From Chitinivibrionales bacterium (GTDB taxonomy: Bacteria; Fibrobacterota; Chitinivibrionia; Chitinivibrionales; WJKA01), in contig WJLZ01000165.1 of assembly GCA_014728215.1 (NCBI GenBank), forward strand, positions 1-35,931: 35,931 nucleotides of DNA. The letters run 5' to 3'. Numbering within the stretch: the stretch's first letter is position 1; the number at the start of each line of letters is the position of its first letter. Positions 16,542 to 24,874 of this stretch are shown one piece after another. The notes beneath the pieces are model-generated. The model made no database searches. It worked only from the letters and a program-made list of their open reading frames with translations, and was not told the DNA's origin. Both the position numbers and the translations under genes were made by a program.

Positions 16542-17087
16542 TTAAAGCAAATCTTCAAGTAATGAGTTATCTACCAGAATTTTTCTGTTATCTTTATCTA
16601 TTTTTTTTACAGCTTCTTTATTCAGTGGAATTATCGCTGTTGAATTATCGCTTTTTATTATCTCAAGAGCATCGGTTGTCGGAAAATTTAATACCTCTTT
16701 TATCGTTCCGACATACTTGTTTCCGGTTGCCCCAATTACCTGCATACCTTCAAGCTCAAAGTGATAATATTCATTTTCGGGTAGTTGGGGAAGTTCCTTT
16801 TCTCGTATAAGGATCAACCCATCCCGTAACTTTTCTGTCTGTTCCCGGTCGTCGAAACCTTTGAACTTGCAGCTGAAACCTTTGGGATTTCTGAAAATAG
16901 TTTCGAGTATTACCGAAAATCTTCCTGTCCCTTGCCGGTCAATAATAACTTCACAGGGCAAAGGAAGCGTTTCCAGAGCAGAGCCAAAGGCACTGACATA
17001 ACACATGCCTTTTAATCCGACTGGTTTTCGAATGCGGCCGATTGCTGCAATGCCGGGATCATAGCCGCTATTTTGCGGCGAGGGCAT
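16542..17087 (-). CDS. rimM: Ribosome maturation factor RimM
   Basis: Assists assembly of the 30S head by acting with uS19 and S13 regions of 16S rRNA. The 181-residue protein has the N-terminal beta-barrel (IGRIRKPVGLKGMCYV) and the PRC-barrel C-terminal half with YYHFELEGMQVIG, VGTIKEVLNFPTTDALEI and AIIPLNKEAVKKID, as in the family. Its ATG overlaps the rpsP stop by one base (TAATG), implying translational coupling. The KhpA-type RNA-binding gene often found between rpsP and rimM in other bacteria is absent. Confidence 0.93.
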   Translation of the reverse strand: MPSPQNSGYDPGIAAIGRIRKPVGLKGMCYVSAFGSALETLPLPCEVIIDRQGTGRFSVILETIFRNPKGFSCKFKGFDDREQTEKLRDGLILIREKELPQLPENEYYHFELEGMQVIGATGNKYVGTIKEVLNFPTTDALEIIKSDNSTAIIPLNKEAVKKIDKDNRKILVDNSLLEDLL

Positions 17088-17440
17088 TATTCACTCTTAG
17101 CTTTTTTGTCTCTATTTTTGGGTTTTCGCTTGCGTTCAGGTTTTCTTTGAAGGTCGAGGCTTTCGGGCGCGAGTCCACGATCCAGAGCCTCCATCTTCTG
17201 ATAAAAATTATCCTGCTTCATCAAGCTATTCACCGTTGCCGTCGGCAGAGCACCCTGTTTTACCCAGTGGGCAATCCTTTCGGTTTTCAGCATAAATTCC
17301 TTGGGGTTTGCTTCGGGATTATATGTTCCCAGCGTTTCAAGGAATCGGCCGTCACGGGGCATTTTACTGTCGGTCGCAACAATACGGTAGCGGGCAAGGC
17401 CTTTCCTGCCGGATCGAGCTAAACGAATTTTTACTGCCAA
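17087..17440 (-). CDS. rpsP: Small-subunit ribosomal protein bS16
   Basis: A 117-residue bS16, starting AVKIRLARSGRKG with the typical YRIVATDSKMPRDGRFLETLGTYNP segment split over residues 18-42, and a lysine/arginine-rich C-terminal extension of about 30 residues. It binds 16S rRNA early in 30S assembly. The start is TTG at 17440 with AAGGAG 6 bases upstream; no in-frame ATG precedes the conserved N-terminus. It follows ffh by 53 bases and overlaps rimM by one base. Confidence 0.97.
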   Translation of the reverse strand: MAVKIRLARSGRKGLARYRIVATDSKMPRDGRFLETLGTYNPEANPKEFMLKTERIAHWVKQGALPTATVNSLMKQDNFYQKMEALDRGLAPESLDLQRKPERKRKPKNRDKKAKSE

Positions 17441-17493
17441 ATCATTCTCCTTGGAAAAAATGTGTGTATATAAAATTTTACTAATTGCTATCC

Positions 17494-18828
17494 TTACGAT
17501 GACAGGAGATTGCGAAGGGCCGCTCCTTGACCGTGTTTGGAACTTATTTTGTTCATTCGTTTCATCATCGATTTCATAGAATCGAACTGTTTTAAAAAAC
17601 GATTTACTTCCTGGACTGTCGTTCCGCTCCCGGCCGAAATTCGGCGCTTTCTCCTGCCGTCAATAACTGACGGTTTCCGGCGCTCCTCTTTTGTCATCGA
17701 TTGTATTATCGCTTCCGTTCTCTTGAGTGCATTGTTGTCTATTTCTGCATCTTTCAACTGTGAGCCGACTCCCGGCATCATGGAGAGCAGATCGCCAAGA
17801 GGGCCCATTTTTTTAATCTGATTAAGCTGCTCAAGAAAATCCTGGAGGGTGAAACTATTTTTTCTGAGTTTTTTCTCAAGTTTCCTGCTTTTTTCTTCAT
17901 CAAAGGATTCCTGAGCTTTTTCCACCAGTGAAACGATATCACCCATTCCGAGGATACGGGATGCCATTCGTTCGGGATGAAATATCTCGAGGCCATCAGG
18001 TTTTTCACTTGTTCCGACAAATCGGATCGGTACACCGGTGACATTGAGAATAGACAAGGCGGCGCCACCGCGTGCATCGCCATCCATTTTTGTAAGAATA
18101 ACACCGTTAAAACTGGTTTCCTTATGAAATTCGGTTGCCGCCGTGACCGCATCCTGCCCTGTCATGGCATCTGCTACAAAAAAGATTTCATCCGGTTTGA
18201 TTTCTTTACGAAGGTTCCGGAGTTCGGCCATCATTTCGGCATCGATATGTAACCGGCCGGCAGTATCGATTATTGCAAGGGTACATCCTTCCTGTTTTGC
18301 ATGATGTAGCCCATTTTTTGCGATATCAAGGGGTTTTTTTTCACGGTCAACATAGGTGGGGATATTCAGGGATTTTCCAAGAGATTCGAGCTGATCGATA
18401 GCCGCCGCACGATAGGTGTCGCAGGCGATGAGAAGTGGGCGGTGCCCCTGCTTACGGAAATGAAGTCCAAGTTTGGCACAGGAGGTCGTTTTTCCGGAGC
18501 CCTGAAGGCCGGCTACCATGATAATGTTTAACCGGTTAGTATGATATTTTGCCGGTTGAGCATCGCCACCCATAAGCTGTGTCAGCTCATCATTAACAAT
18601 TTTGACAAATTGCTGCCCTGGTGCGATTCCCCGCAGAGCTTCGGTTCCGACAGCCTTCTGTTCGACATCGGAGATGAACCTTTTCACCACCCGATAATTA
18701 ACATCAGCCTCAAGAAGCGCACGTTTAACCTCGCGCATCGCTTCGGCAATGTTTTCGTCGGTAAGCCGGCCACGGGCTTTTAGTTTTTTAAATATAGAAT
18801 CGAATCTTCCGGATAATTCTTCAAACAT
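17494..18828 (-). CDS. ffh: Signal recognition particle GTPase Ffh
   Basis: The protein subunit of the signal recognition particle, which targets nascent membrane proteins to the FtsY receptor. The 444 residues show an N domain (MFEELSGRFDSIFKKL), a G domain with P-loop GLQGSGKTT (107-115), DTAGRLHID and TKMDGDARGG, and a methionine-bearing M domain with GSGTTVQEVNRFLKQF, the RNA-binding signature. Length fits the family. It heads the five-gene operon. No good Shine-Dalgarno is visible before ATG 18828. The 291 bases between it and the divergent coiled-coil gene must hold both promoters; I see no convincing ffh promoter and no SRP RNA there. Confidence 0.97.
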   Translation of the reverse strand: MFEELSGRFDSIFKKLKARGRLTDENIAEAMREVKRALLEADVNYRVVKRFISDVEQKAVGTEALRGIAPGQQFVKIVNDELTQLMGGDAQPAKYHTNRLNIIMVAGLQGSGKTTSCAKLGLHFRKQGHRPLLIACDTYRAAAIDQLESLGKSLNIPTYVDREKKPLDIAKNGLHHAKQEGCTLAIIDTAGRLHIDAEMMAELRNLRKEIKPDEIFFVADAMTGQDAVTAATEFHKETSFNGVILTKMDGDARGGAALSILNVTGVPIRFVGTSEKPDGLEIFHPERMASRILGMGDIVSLVEKAQESFDEEKSRKLEKKLRKNSFTLQDFLEQLNQIKKMGPLGDLLSMMPGVGSQLKDAEIDNNALKRTEAIIQSMTKEERRKPSVIDGRRKRRISAGSGTTVQEVNRFLKQFDSMKSMMKRMNKISSKHGQGAALRNLLSS

Positions 18829-19119
18829 ACGGTTCTGTAATGCCCTCTGTATTTGTACTGCCTTCCATTGCCAGGCTGGAAAACGGGTATTTTATGCGAA
18901 AACTATTGAAAATAATTGTCGGAAGGATAATCGGACAAGGTGTACAATTTTATTGGCCACCTTCAGCAATTCAGAAATGCTTCGATAACTCTTTTTCCCT
19001 CATTATCCTTCGAAATATTTTGACTTGGTTTTATTATGATAGATAAAGTATTATATATTATGTTATCATTAATATTCGAACAGGCAGACAAATTATTCAC
19101 CCTATCAAAGGAGGAACAG

Positions 19120-19473
19120 ATGGCGATGGATACCATGTGGGAAAAGATCAAAAAAGGTCTCAAGGACGGTGCGGCAATGTCGATGGATAAAATAGAAGAA
19201 TATACCAAGATCGGGAAGCTCAAGATTGAGGAAATGGCTGCCAACCGGAAAATCGATCGCAACTATATGGATATTGGCGAACGGGTGTTTAACCTTGTTG
19301 AAGAGGGTAAAAGCGGAGAAGTCGGTGATGATCTTACCGTTAAATCGGCAATCGAAAATATTAAATCATTAAAAGATGAGCTTAATGATATCGCCGAAAA
19401 AATTCAGGAGGTCTCCGAAGAAGCCGAAGAGGAAAAAGGCTGTGGAGAGAATGAAGAAGTTACCAATGTATGA
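19120..19473 (+). CDS. Small coiled-coil protein, unknown function
   Basis: From ATG 19120, with AAGGAGG 6 bases upstream, the protein has 117 residues; an upstream ATG at 19036 lacks a binding site. It is charged and helical, with no signal peptide or membrane helix. The N-terminal half (WEKIKKGLKDGAAMSMDKIEEYTKIGKLKIE) has a mixed amphipathic character and the C-terminal 40 residues form a probable coiled coil ending in a glutamate-rich tail. I do not recognise the family. Its stop overlaps the ATG of the M23 peptidase gene (ATGA), so the two are translationally coupled, pointing to a joint role at the cell envelope. A TTGACT at 19020 could be a -35 but no good -10 follows. Confidence 0.72.
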   Translation: MAMDTMWEKIKKGLKDGAAMSMDKIEEYTKIGKLKIEEMAANRKIDRNYMDIGERVFNLVEEGKSGEVGDDLTVKSAIENIKSLKDELNDIAEKIQEVSEEAEEEKGCGENEEVTNV

Positions 19474-20378
19474 GAACTAAAAAGCACCGAACTGTTGTTA
19501 TTATTCCGCCTCGCGCTGGCAGGATTAAATCTCTGCGGGTCAGGATATCGTTTCTTGTTTTCCTTTCTGCGCTGATGCTGGTTGGTTTTGCCGGGTATTT
19601 TATCCCCTTCAACAGCTTTTCTCTGGATATTGTTGAAGAAAATCAAAAAAAGAACCTGGCTGCACAAAATGTAAAATTGCTTCACCGAATACGGTCAATT
19701 CGTACATCGCTTTCGAGGCTGCGAAAAGAGGTGGCATTTCTTGAAGAAAGAAAATCTGATATCGAAAACCTGACCCGGTCCGGCAAAACCAGGCAAGCCG
19801 CAAAAAATATGGGTAACGAAAAGAAAGAGGAAAAACTTACCCTGGAGCGGGTGATGGTACTTGCACAAAAGAATGAGAAATCGATCCAGCATTTTGCCGA
19901 CCGGTTATCGAAAGATCCCCGTTTTCTGGAAAAAATTCCTGTAGCTAAACCTGTAAGTGGTTCTATTCACCTTGGCATGAAATTCGGGCAGGCAAAGGAC
20001 CCCTTTACAAACAAGATTAAAATGCACCATGGTCTGGATTTTGTTGCAGAAAAAGGAGCCCCCGTATTTGCAACGGCGTCAGGCGTCGTTAAAAGGACCG
20101 AAAATCACCGTGCCTGGGGGCTCAGGGTCGTAATTGATCATGATTTTGGTTTCAGCACAGTGTATGCTCATCTTGAGTCGATAAAAACCGTTCGTGGCAG
20201 ACGGGTAAAAAAAGGGGATATTATCGGAACTGTCGGTGCTTCAGGAATTTCGGTAGGACCCCGTCTCCATTATGAGATACGCAGGCATGGCAAATCGGTG
20301 GATCCCGAAAAATACATGTTTCCGGAATTTTCAGATACCACCGATATAGTGGTTGCTTCAGCCAAAAATATAGAATAG
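19470..20378 (+). CDS. Membrane-anchored M23-family (LytM-like) peptidase or pseudo-peptidase
   Basis: A 302-residue protein with a basic N-terminus, one membrane helix (about residues 27-48), a coiled coil (about 55-105) and a C-terminal M23 domain (about 163-285), so the domain faces the periplasm. The zinc-site motif H186-x3-D190 (HHGLD) and H234 (YAHL) are present. The final motif is R265-L-H267 where active M23 enzymes normally read H-x-H: the zinc ligand is kept, but the first histidine, which helps catalysis, is arginine. It may be weakly active or act as a regulator of other amidases, as EnvC and NlpD do. Its 3' end overlaps the convergent kinase gene by 21 bases. Confidence 0.86.
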   Translation: MRTKKHRTVVIIPPRAGRIKSLRVRISFLVFLSALMLVGFAGYFIPFNSFSLDIVEENQKKNLAAQNVKLLHRIRSIRTSLSRLRKEVAFLEERKSDIENLTRSGKTRQAAKNMGNEKKEEKLTLERVMVLAQKNEKSIQHFADRLSKDPRFLEKIPVAKPVSGSIHLGMKFGQAKDPFTNKIKMHHGLDFVAEKGAPVFATASGVVKRTENHRAWGLRVVIDHDFGFSTVYAHLESIKTVRGRRVKKGDIIGTVGASGISVGPRLHYEIRRHGKSVDPEKYMFPEFSDTTDIVVASAKNIE

Positions 20379-21416
20379 CAGGGCTCCCAGGCCGATTGCC
20401 GCCCCTGCACCAAATAATCCCCATAGAAACAGCTTTTTTCCTGCGCCAACCGCATTCTTTTTGATTGTGATGCTCGATGGATCACGCACAAGTTGAGTAA
20501 GAATCAGGTCGGGAGACAGATCGGAGATCTCTCTGAGTGAGGCATACACCGCCTGGCCGAATTGTGCGGCATTTGAAAAACGTTCATCGGGATTGATTGC
20601 CATCGCCCGTTCAACAGTCTCTTTTACCGACGACGGAACAGGAATGCCATAGGAATCGAGAGGTTTATACTGGCCCCTGGTTTTGGCTTGAACAAGATCC
20701 GAAAGCTTTTTCTGGGGAAAAGCACGGTGCCCCGATATCATTTCATAAAGCACCGCTCCTAAAGAAAAAATGTCGGTCCGGTGATCCAGTGTTCCACCAC
20801 CAAGTTGCTCGGGGCTCAGATATACCAGTGTTCCCATTATTTTATCACCTACCGTGTGGAGGCTTATTTCGGATGGACGGGCGATACCAAAATCCATGAG
20901 TTTTACAATACCGGCTTTTGATAAAAAGATATTATCGGGCTTAATATCCCGGTGAATCAATCCCCGAAATATTTTGCCGTAGAGGGTGTAATCTTTGGCA
21001 TGAGCATAATGGAGAGCCTGACAGACATAGTAAACGATTGCCAGAGCCGCCGGCAAAACAATTGTTGAATTCTGTGCGATTAGTTTGGCAACCGGAGAAC
21101 CATCGAGATATTCCATTTCGATAAATGGTACCTGACGGTCCCAGTATCCCAGGCCGTGGATTTCGATAATATTCGGATGACGAATATCGGCAAGGATTTT
21201 TGCTTCGGTGAGAAATCGATCTTTTGCTTCCTTGTTGTTGCCCTTTTTAAGTATTTTAAGTGCCCGGACAACCTCAAGGCCGGTGTGCCATGCCTTATAA
21301 ATATTGGCATTGCCGCCCTCGCCAATAAGAAGCTCAATTTTGTTGGGTCCGATTTTTGTGCCAAGTTCAGGAACGGTGTCCTTATAGGGATTAACGTTAT
21401 CGTTATTCACATTCAT
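20358..21416 (-). CDS. Tail-anchored Hanks-type serine/threonine protein kinase
   Basis: A 352-residue bacterial Ser/Thr kinase. The kinase domain (about residues 27-290) has the glycine loop IGEGGNANIY (31-40), ATP-binding Lys54 (ALKIL), catalytic loop HRDIKPDN (155-162), DFG (175-177) and an activation-segment end LSPEQ. A linker leads to one hydrophobic helix at the very C-terminus (WGLFGAGAAIGLGALLFYIF, about 332-351) with only one residue after it. The protein is therefore anchored by its tail with the kinase in the cytoplasm and no external sensor such as PASTA repeats. It is convergent and overlapping with the M23 gene. A 13-base dyad (TTCCATTATGGAA, 21434-21446) lies just before the start. 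Substrates are unknown. Confidence 0.92.
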   Translation of the reverse strand: MNVNNDNVNPYKDTVPELGTKIGPNKIELLIGEGGNANIYKAWHTGLEVVRALKILKKGNNKEAKDRFLTEAKILADIRHPNIIEIHGLGYWDRQVPFIEMEYLDGSPVAKLIAQNSTIVLPAALAIVYYVCQALHYAHAKDYTLYGKIFRGLIHRDIKPDNIFLSKAGIVKLMDFGIARPSEISLHTVGDKIMGTLVYLSPEQLGGGTLDHRTDIFSLGAVLYEMISGHRAFPQKKLSDLVQAKTRGQYKPLDSYGIPVPSSVKETVERAMAINPDERFSNAAQFGQAVYASLREISDLSPDLILTQLVRDPSSITIKKNAVGAGKKLFLWGLFGAGAAIGLGALLFYIFG

Positions 21417-21507
21417 AAATCGGCTCCCTTACATGTTCCATTATGGAATATAGAGCAAATATACATTGTGGTTCTCCTTTTAGAATACGGCATTGTATTT
21501 TCATAAT

Positions 21508-22512
21508 ATGAATATCTTAGTGATCCGTTTCAGCTCTATGGGAGATGTAATTCTTACAGCTCCTGTATTTACATTATTACGATCCCGTTATCCCGGTGCT
21601 ACTATAATTTTACTTACCCGGCACGAATATGGCGATATTTTTCGTGATGATCCCCGGATAAACCGTATTCTTAGCCCAAAAAAAGGAGAATGGCCTTCTG
21701 AGCTTTCTGATATTGTCTGGGATAAAATTATCGATCTTCAGGCAAATTCTTCCAGCAGAAGAGTCATTCGGAAACTCAATACAAACTCACCCGTTGCACG
21801 CTTTCGAAAACTGCATTTTGAACGTCTCCTGCTGTTATTGCTGCGAATCGATTGTTATAAACCGGAGGAGAATGTCGTGTATCGGTATGCGAAGGCTGCT
21901 GGTTACTCAGAAAAGGAGCATGGGGCGTTGCCGTTGGTTGAAATCCGGGTTTCGCATTCCGGGACCGGCATAAAAAACAAAACTGCCGAAATCATGAATC
22001 AGGGAAAGCCGATTTTGGCCCTTATGCCTTTTAGTGCATGGAAAAATAAAGAGTGGCCCATTACCTATTATGCTGAAACCGGGCGGTATTTTATTTCACG
22101 GGGTTGGAATATTGCTATTCTTGGTGGACCTGAAGAAAGAGAAAAGGGAATAAGTCTAAAAAACATGCTTGGCCCCGCAGCGTTTTCTTTTGCCGGGGAA
22201 CTATCAATTGGAGGAAGCGCAGAATTACTGGCCCGATGTTCTTTGGCTCTGGGAAATGATACCGGCTTGTCTCACCTTGCCAGGGCTTCAGGAGTGGAAA
22301 CCGGCATTATTTATGGTGCAACGACACGGCATTTTGGTTTTTTCCCCTATGGAAAACCACCCTATGCAATTTTTGAAGAAAAAATATGGTGCCGCCCATG
22401 TCATCCCCATGGGGGAAATATCTGTCTGAGATATAATAAACGATCTTGTCTGTTCAGAATAAAACCGGATGTGGTTGTAAGGAGGCTTGAAGCGCTTGCG
22501 GGTGATCGATAA
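21508..22512 (+). CDS. Glycosyltransferase family 9 (heptosyltransferase-like)
   Basis: A 334-residue GT-B enzyme of the ADP-heptose:LPS heptosyltransferase family, expected at the inner face of the inner membrane. N-terminal MNILVIRFSSMGDVILTAPV carries the family's acceptor-side S-x-G-D motif, and the C-terminal half has LGNDTGLSHLARASGV, the donor-site G-N-D-x-G-x-x-H. I chose ATG 21508 because TTG 21493 adds residues before the conserved N-terminus. A cysteine-rich stretch (WCRPCHPHGGNIC) near the C-terminus is common in this family. It is divergent from the kinase. Heptose use is a family default; the donor is unproven. Confidence 0.9.
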   Translation: MNILVIRFSSMGDVILTAPVFTLLRSRYPGATIILLTRHEYGDIFRDDPRINRILSPKKGEWPSELSDIVWDKIIDLQANSSSRRVIRKLNTNSPVARFRKLHFERLLLLLLRIDCYKPEENVVYRYAKAAGYSEKEHGALPLVEIRVSHSGTGIKNKTAEIMNQGKPILALMPFSAWKNKEWPITYYAETGRYFISRGWNIAILGGPEEREKGISLKNMLGPAAFSFAGELSIGGSAELLARCSLALGNDTGLSHLARASGVETGIIYGATTRHFGFFPYGKPPYAIFEEKIWCRPCHPHGGNICLRYNKRSCLFRIKPDVVVRRLEALAGDR

Positions 22513-22567
22513 GGCGGAGTTTGGTGATAACTTGACTTAATTGTTACCTTCGATCATTTTATAAATT

Positions 22568-22906
22568 ATGAAAAAGAGTGTCTACACATGTATTTTTATT
22601 TCTTCGCTTCTTTTAATGAGGTGGGATGTTACTGCCCAGGGGAAAGAAAAAATTGCCCGATTCCTGGCCGGTATTGAACTTCTGCAAAAGGACAAAACGT
22701 TAACTCCTGATGAAAAAGCGGAAGAGTATCGGAAGCTTCTGGTTCTCATGGATACTACCTCTGAGCAGATTGAAAAGGCTATAGAACGATACAGAAAACG
22801 GCCCGGGGATTGGAAAGAGATCAACGAAAAGGTCCTTCAGATTCTGGAAGATATCACAAAGAAATCTGAAGAAACACCGCCTGAAAAAGAGAAAAACGAA
22901 AAGTAA
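22568..22906 (+). CDS. Small secreted helical protein, unknown function
   Basis: A 112-residue protein with a probable Sec signal peptide: MKKS, a hydrophobic stretch (VYTCIFISSLLLM) and a plausible cleavage after VTA-Q near residue 24. The mature part is about 88 residues, highly charged and helical, with a lysine/glutamate-rich end (KKSEETPPEKEKNEK). I recognise no family. It lies 55 bases after the GT9 gene and 42 before thioredoxin, on the same strand. The charged helix could be a periplasmic coiled coil or chaperone-like piece; that is only a guess. Confidence 0.65.
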   Translation: MKKSVYTCIFISSLLLMRWDVTAQGKEKIARFLAGIELLQKDKTLTPDEKAEEYRKLLVLMDTTSEQIEKAIERYRKRPGDWKEINEKVLQILEDITKKSEETPPEKEKNEK

Positions 22907-22948
22907 AAATTGTTGAAATAAAACTATATAAACCTGAGGAGCTATGTC

Positions 22949-23281
22949 ATGTCAAGTGAATATTTAGCGGAATTTACCGATTCGAATTTTGATGATGAAG
23001 CACTGAAAGCTGATACGCCGGTGGTAGTCGATTTCTGGGCCGAATGGTGTGGGCCATGCAAAATGCTTACGCCGATTATCGAGGATGTTGCCAGGGAATA
23101 TGAAGGCAAAGTGAAAATGGGGAAGCTTAATGTGGACGAAAATCCGAGTACGGCGTCAAAGTACGGCATAACAAGCATTCCGACAGTGTTATTCATTAAA
23201 GACGGAAAAGTTATTGATCAGCAGATCGGCCTTTTAGCAAAAGATCCGCTTAAAGCAAAAATCGACAGTTTACTCGGCTGA
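22949..23281 (+). CDS. trxA: Thioredoxin
   Basis: A 110-residue thioredoxin that reduces protein disulfides in the cytoplasm. The active site WCGPC is at residues 33-37, in the usual context VVDFWAEWCGPCKML. The cis-proline motif is in ITSIPTVLFI, and the length and final helix are typical. No signal peptide is present, so it is the cytosolic type. GAGGAG lies about 7 bases before ATG 22949. A hairpin with a T-rich tail follows at 23306. Confidence 0.96.
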   Translation: MSSEYLAEFTDSNFDDEALKADTPVVVDFWAEWCGPCKMLTPIIEDVAREYEGKVKMGKLNVDENPSTASKYGITSIPTVLFIKDGKVIDQQIGLLAKDPLKAKIDSLLG

Positions 23282-23305
23282 CAGATTCACTTCGTAATAA
23301 ATTCG

Positions 23306-23338
23306 ATTGGTCTCCAAAAGCGGGGCCAATTATTGTTT
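23306..23338 (+). terminator. Probable rho-independent terminator after thioredoxin
   Basis: ATTGGTCTC (23306-23314) pairs with GGGGCCAAT (23322-23330), a 9-pair stem with two G:U pairs and a 7-base loop. It is followed by TATTGTTT. It lies 25 bases after the trxA stop and separates it from the radical SAM gene. The T-run is interrupted, hence moderate confidence. Confidence 0.45.
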
Positions 23339-23382
23339 GACTACTCAAATCTTTTTCAACACCTCTAGTTATTAAACCGATT

Positions 23383-24855
23383 ATGAAAATTTTAGCGCTC
23401 AATCCACCCTTTTTGCACAGATATTCCCGTGAATCACGTTCTCCTGCCGTAACCAGGAGCGGTACCCTCTATTATCCTATGTGGCTTGCCTACAGTGTGG
23501 CATATCTTGAGAAACATGACCATGAAGTCCTCTTTATTGATGCTCCGGCCGCCGAACTTGATGCCGCACAGGTTTATGAGAAGGCAAAAGAGTTTCAACC
23601 CCAAATGGCTATTCTTGATACCTCGACACCGTCGATATACAGTGATATCGAAGTTGCAGAAGGCCTTAAAAAGGCTTTGCCCGATATTTTTGTTACTCTG
23701 GTGGGAGTGCATGTTTCCGCCCTGCCCGAAGAGACTCTGCAATTGAATGATGCTGTTGATGCTGTTGCTTTCAGGGAGTATGATGCTACCGTTGTCGAAT
23801 TGGCTGAAAAGATTGTTCACTCCAGAGACGATACTTCACTGGAATCGGTGAAGGGCATTGCTTACAGAACTCAAAAGGGAGAGATTCGCAAAAATGAACC
23901 GCGGCCCTATATCGAAAATCTTGATGATATCCCTCTGGTTTCATCGGTGTATAAACGACATCTTGGAACCAAACCCTATTTTTACGGGCATAGCCGCTAT
24001 CCGCTCGTTGTGATTATTTCTGGGAGAGGCTGTCCTTTTCACTGCACCTATTGTGTTATCCCCCAAACCCTTCAGGGGCATAAATATCGTACTCGATCGG
24101 TTGCCAATGTTGTTGAAGAATTCAGGTATGTTGCCGAGAATATGCCCGAAGTAAAAGAAATTATGATCGAAGATGATACCCTTACCGCCAACAAAAAACG
24201 GTGCAGAGAGTTGTCGGACACATTGATAAAAGAGAAGATGACCCGTATCCCCTGGTCGGCCAATTCCCGGCCGGATGTTGATATTGATACCATGCGGCTC
24301 ATGAAGAAGGCCGGGTGCCGTCTTTTCTGTGTAGGGCTCGAAAGCGGCGATCAGCAAATTCTCGATAATATCAAAAAGGGGACCAAAATTGAACGAATCC
24401 GGCAGTTTGTCAAAGATGCCCGCCGCGCGGGAATTCTTGTTCACGGCTGTTTTATGGTCGGCAACCGGGGAGAAACAAGAGAAACCCTCGAAAAAACATT
24501 GCAGTTGGCCAAGGATTTGAATCCCGATACTGCACAATTTTATCCTATAATGATCTATCCCGGTACCGAGGATTACGCCTATTTCGATGAAAAGGGATGG
24601 ATGGTTACGCATAATTTCAGGAAATGGCTTAATGAAGAAGGACTCCATTCTTCGGTTGTGTCCAATCCCGATTTAACCTATGAAGAACTGTGTGCATTTT
24701 GTGACCGCTCCCGAAGAGAATTTTATCTTCGCTTTTCATATATGACTGCCAAATTTATCCAGATTATGCGTCATCCCGGTGAAGCGAGGCGGGTATTTAA
24801 GGGGTTTCTGAATATCTACAAATATCTTTTGAATTCTTCACCCAAATCCGGATGA
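23383..24855 (+). CDS. Cobalamin-binding-type radical SAM protein
   Basis: A 490-residue protein with an N-terminal B12-binding-like Rossmann domain (about residues 1-145, MKILALNPPF and FVTLVGVHVSALPEETL) and a radical SAM domain starting near 205. The 4Fe-4S cluster motif is C217-x3-C221-x2-C224 (GRGCPFHCTYC), followed by IKEIMIEDDTLT-like and LFCVGLESGDQQIL segments typical of the class B/B12 family (related in layout to HpnJ and BchE). These enzymes usually methylate or rearrange carbon skeletons of lipids, pigments or sugars. The reaction here is unknown. It leads a tight run with a membrane glycosyltransferase (19 bases), formyltransferase and deacetylase, suggesting modification of a glycolipid or its carrier. 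Confidence 0.88.
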   Translation: MKILALNPPFLHRYSRESRSPAVTRSGTLYYPMWLAYSVAYLEKHDHEVLFIDAPAAELDAAQVYEKAKEFQPQMAILDTSTPSIYSDIEVAEGLKKALPDIFVTLVGVHVSALPEETLQLNDAVDAVAFREYDATVVELAEKIVHSRDDTSLESVKGIAYRTQKGEIRKNEPRPYIENLDDIPLVSSVYKRHLGTKPYFYGHSRYPLVVIISGRGCPFHCTYCVIPQTLQGHKYRTRSVANVVEEFRYVAENMPEVKEIMIEDDTLTANKKRCRELSDTLIKEKMTRIPWSANSRPDVDIDTMRLMKKAGCRLFCVGLESGDQQILDNIKKGTKIERIRQFVKDARRAGILVHGCFMVGNRGETRETLEKTLQLAKDLNPDTAQFYPIMIYPGTEDYAYFDEKGWMVTHNFRKWLNEEGLHSSVVSNPDLTYEELCAFCDRSRREFYLRFSYMTAKFIQIMRHPGEARRVFKGFLNIYKYLLNSSPKSG

Positions 24856-24874
24856 TACCCTGTTTCACGAAACC

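Noticed and set aside
18840-19046. 68-codon plus-strand frame between ffh and the coiled-coil gene
   Set aside because: No ribosome site, odd composition and overlap with the presumed divergent promoter region.
23941-24648. 235-codon antisense frame inside the radical SAM gene
   Set aside because: The sense frame has complete family motifs; the antisense product matches nothing I know.
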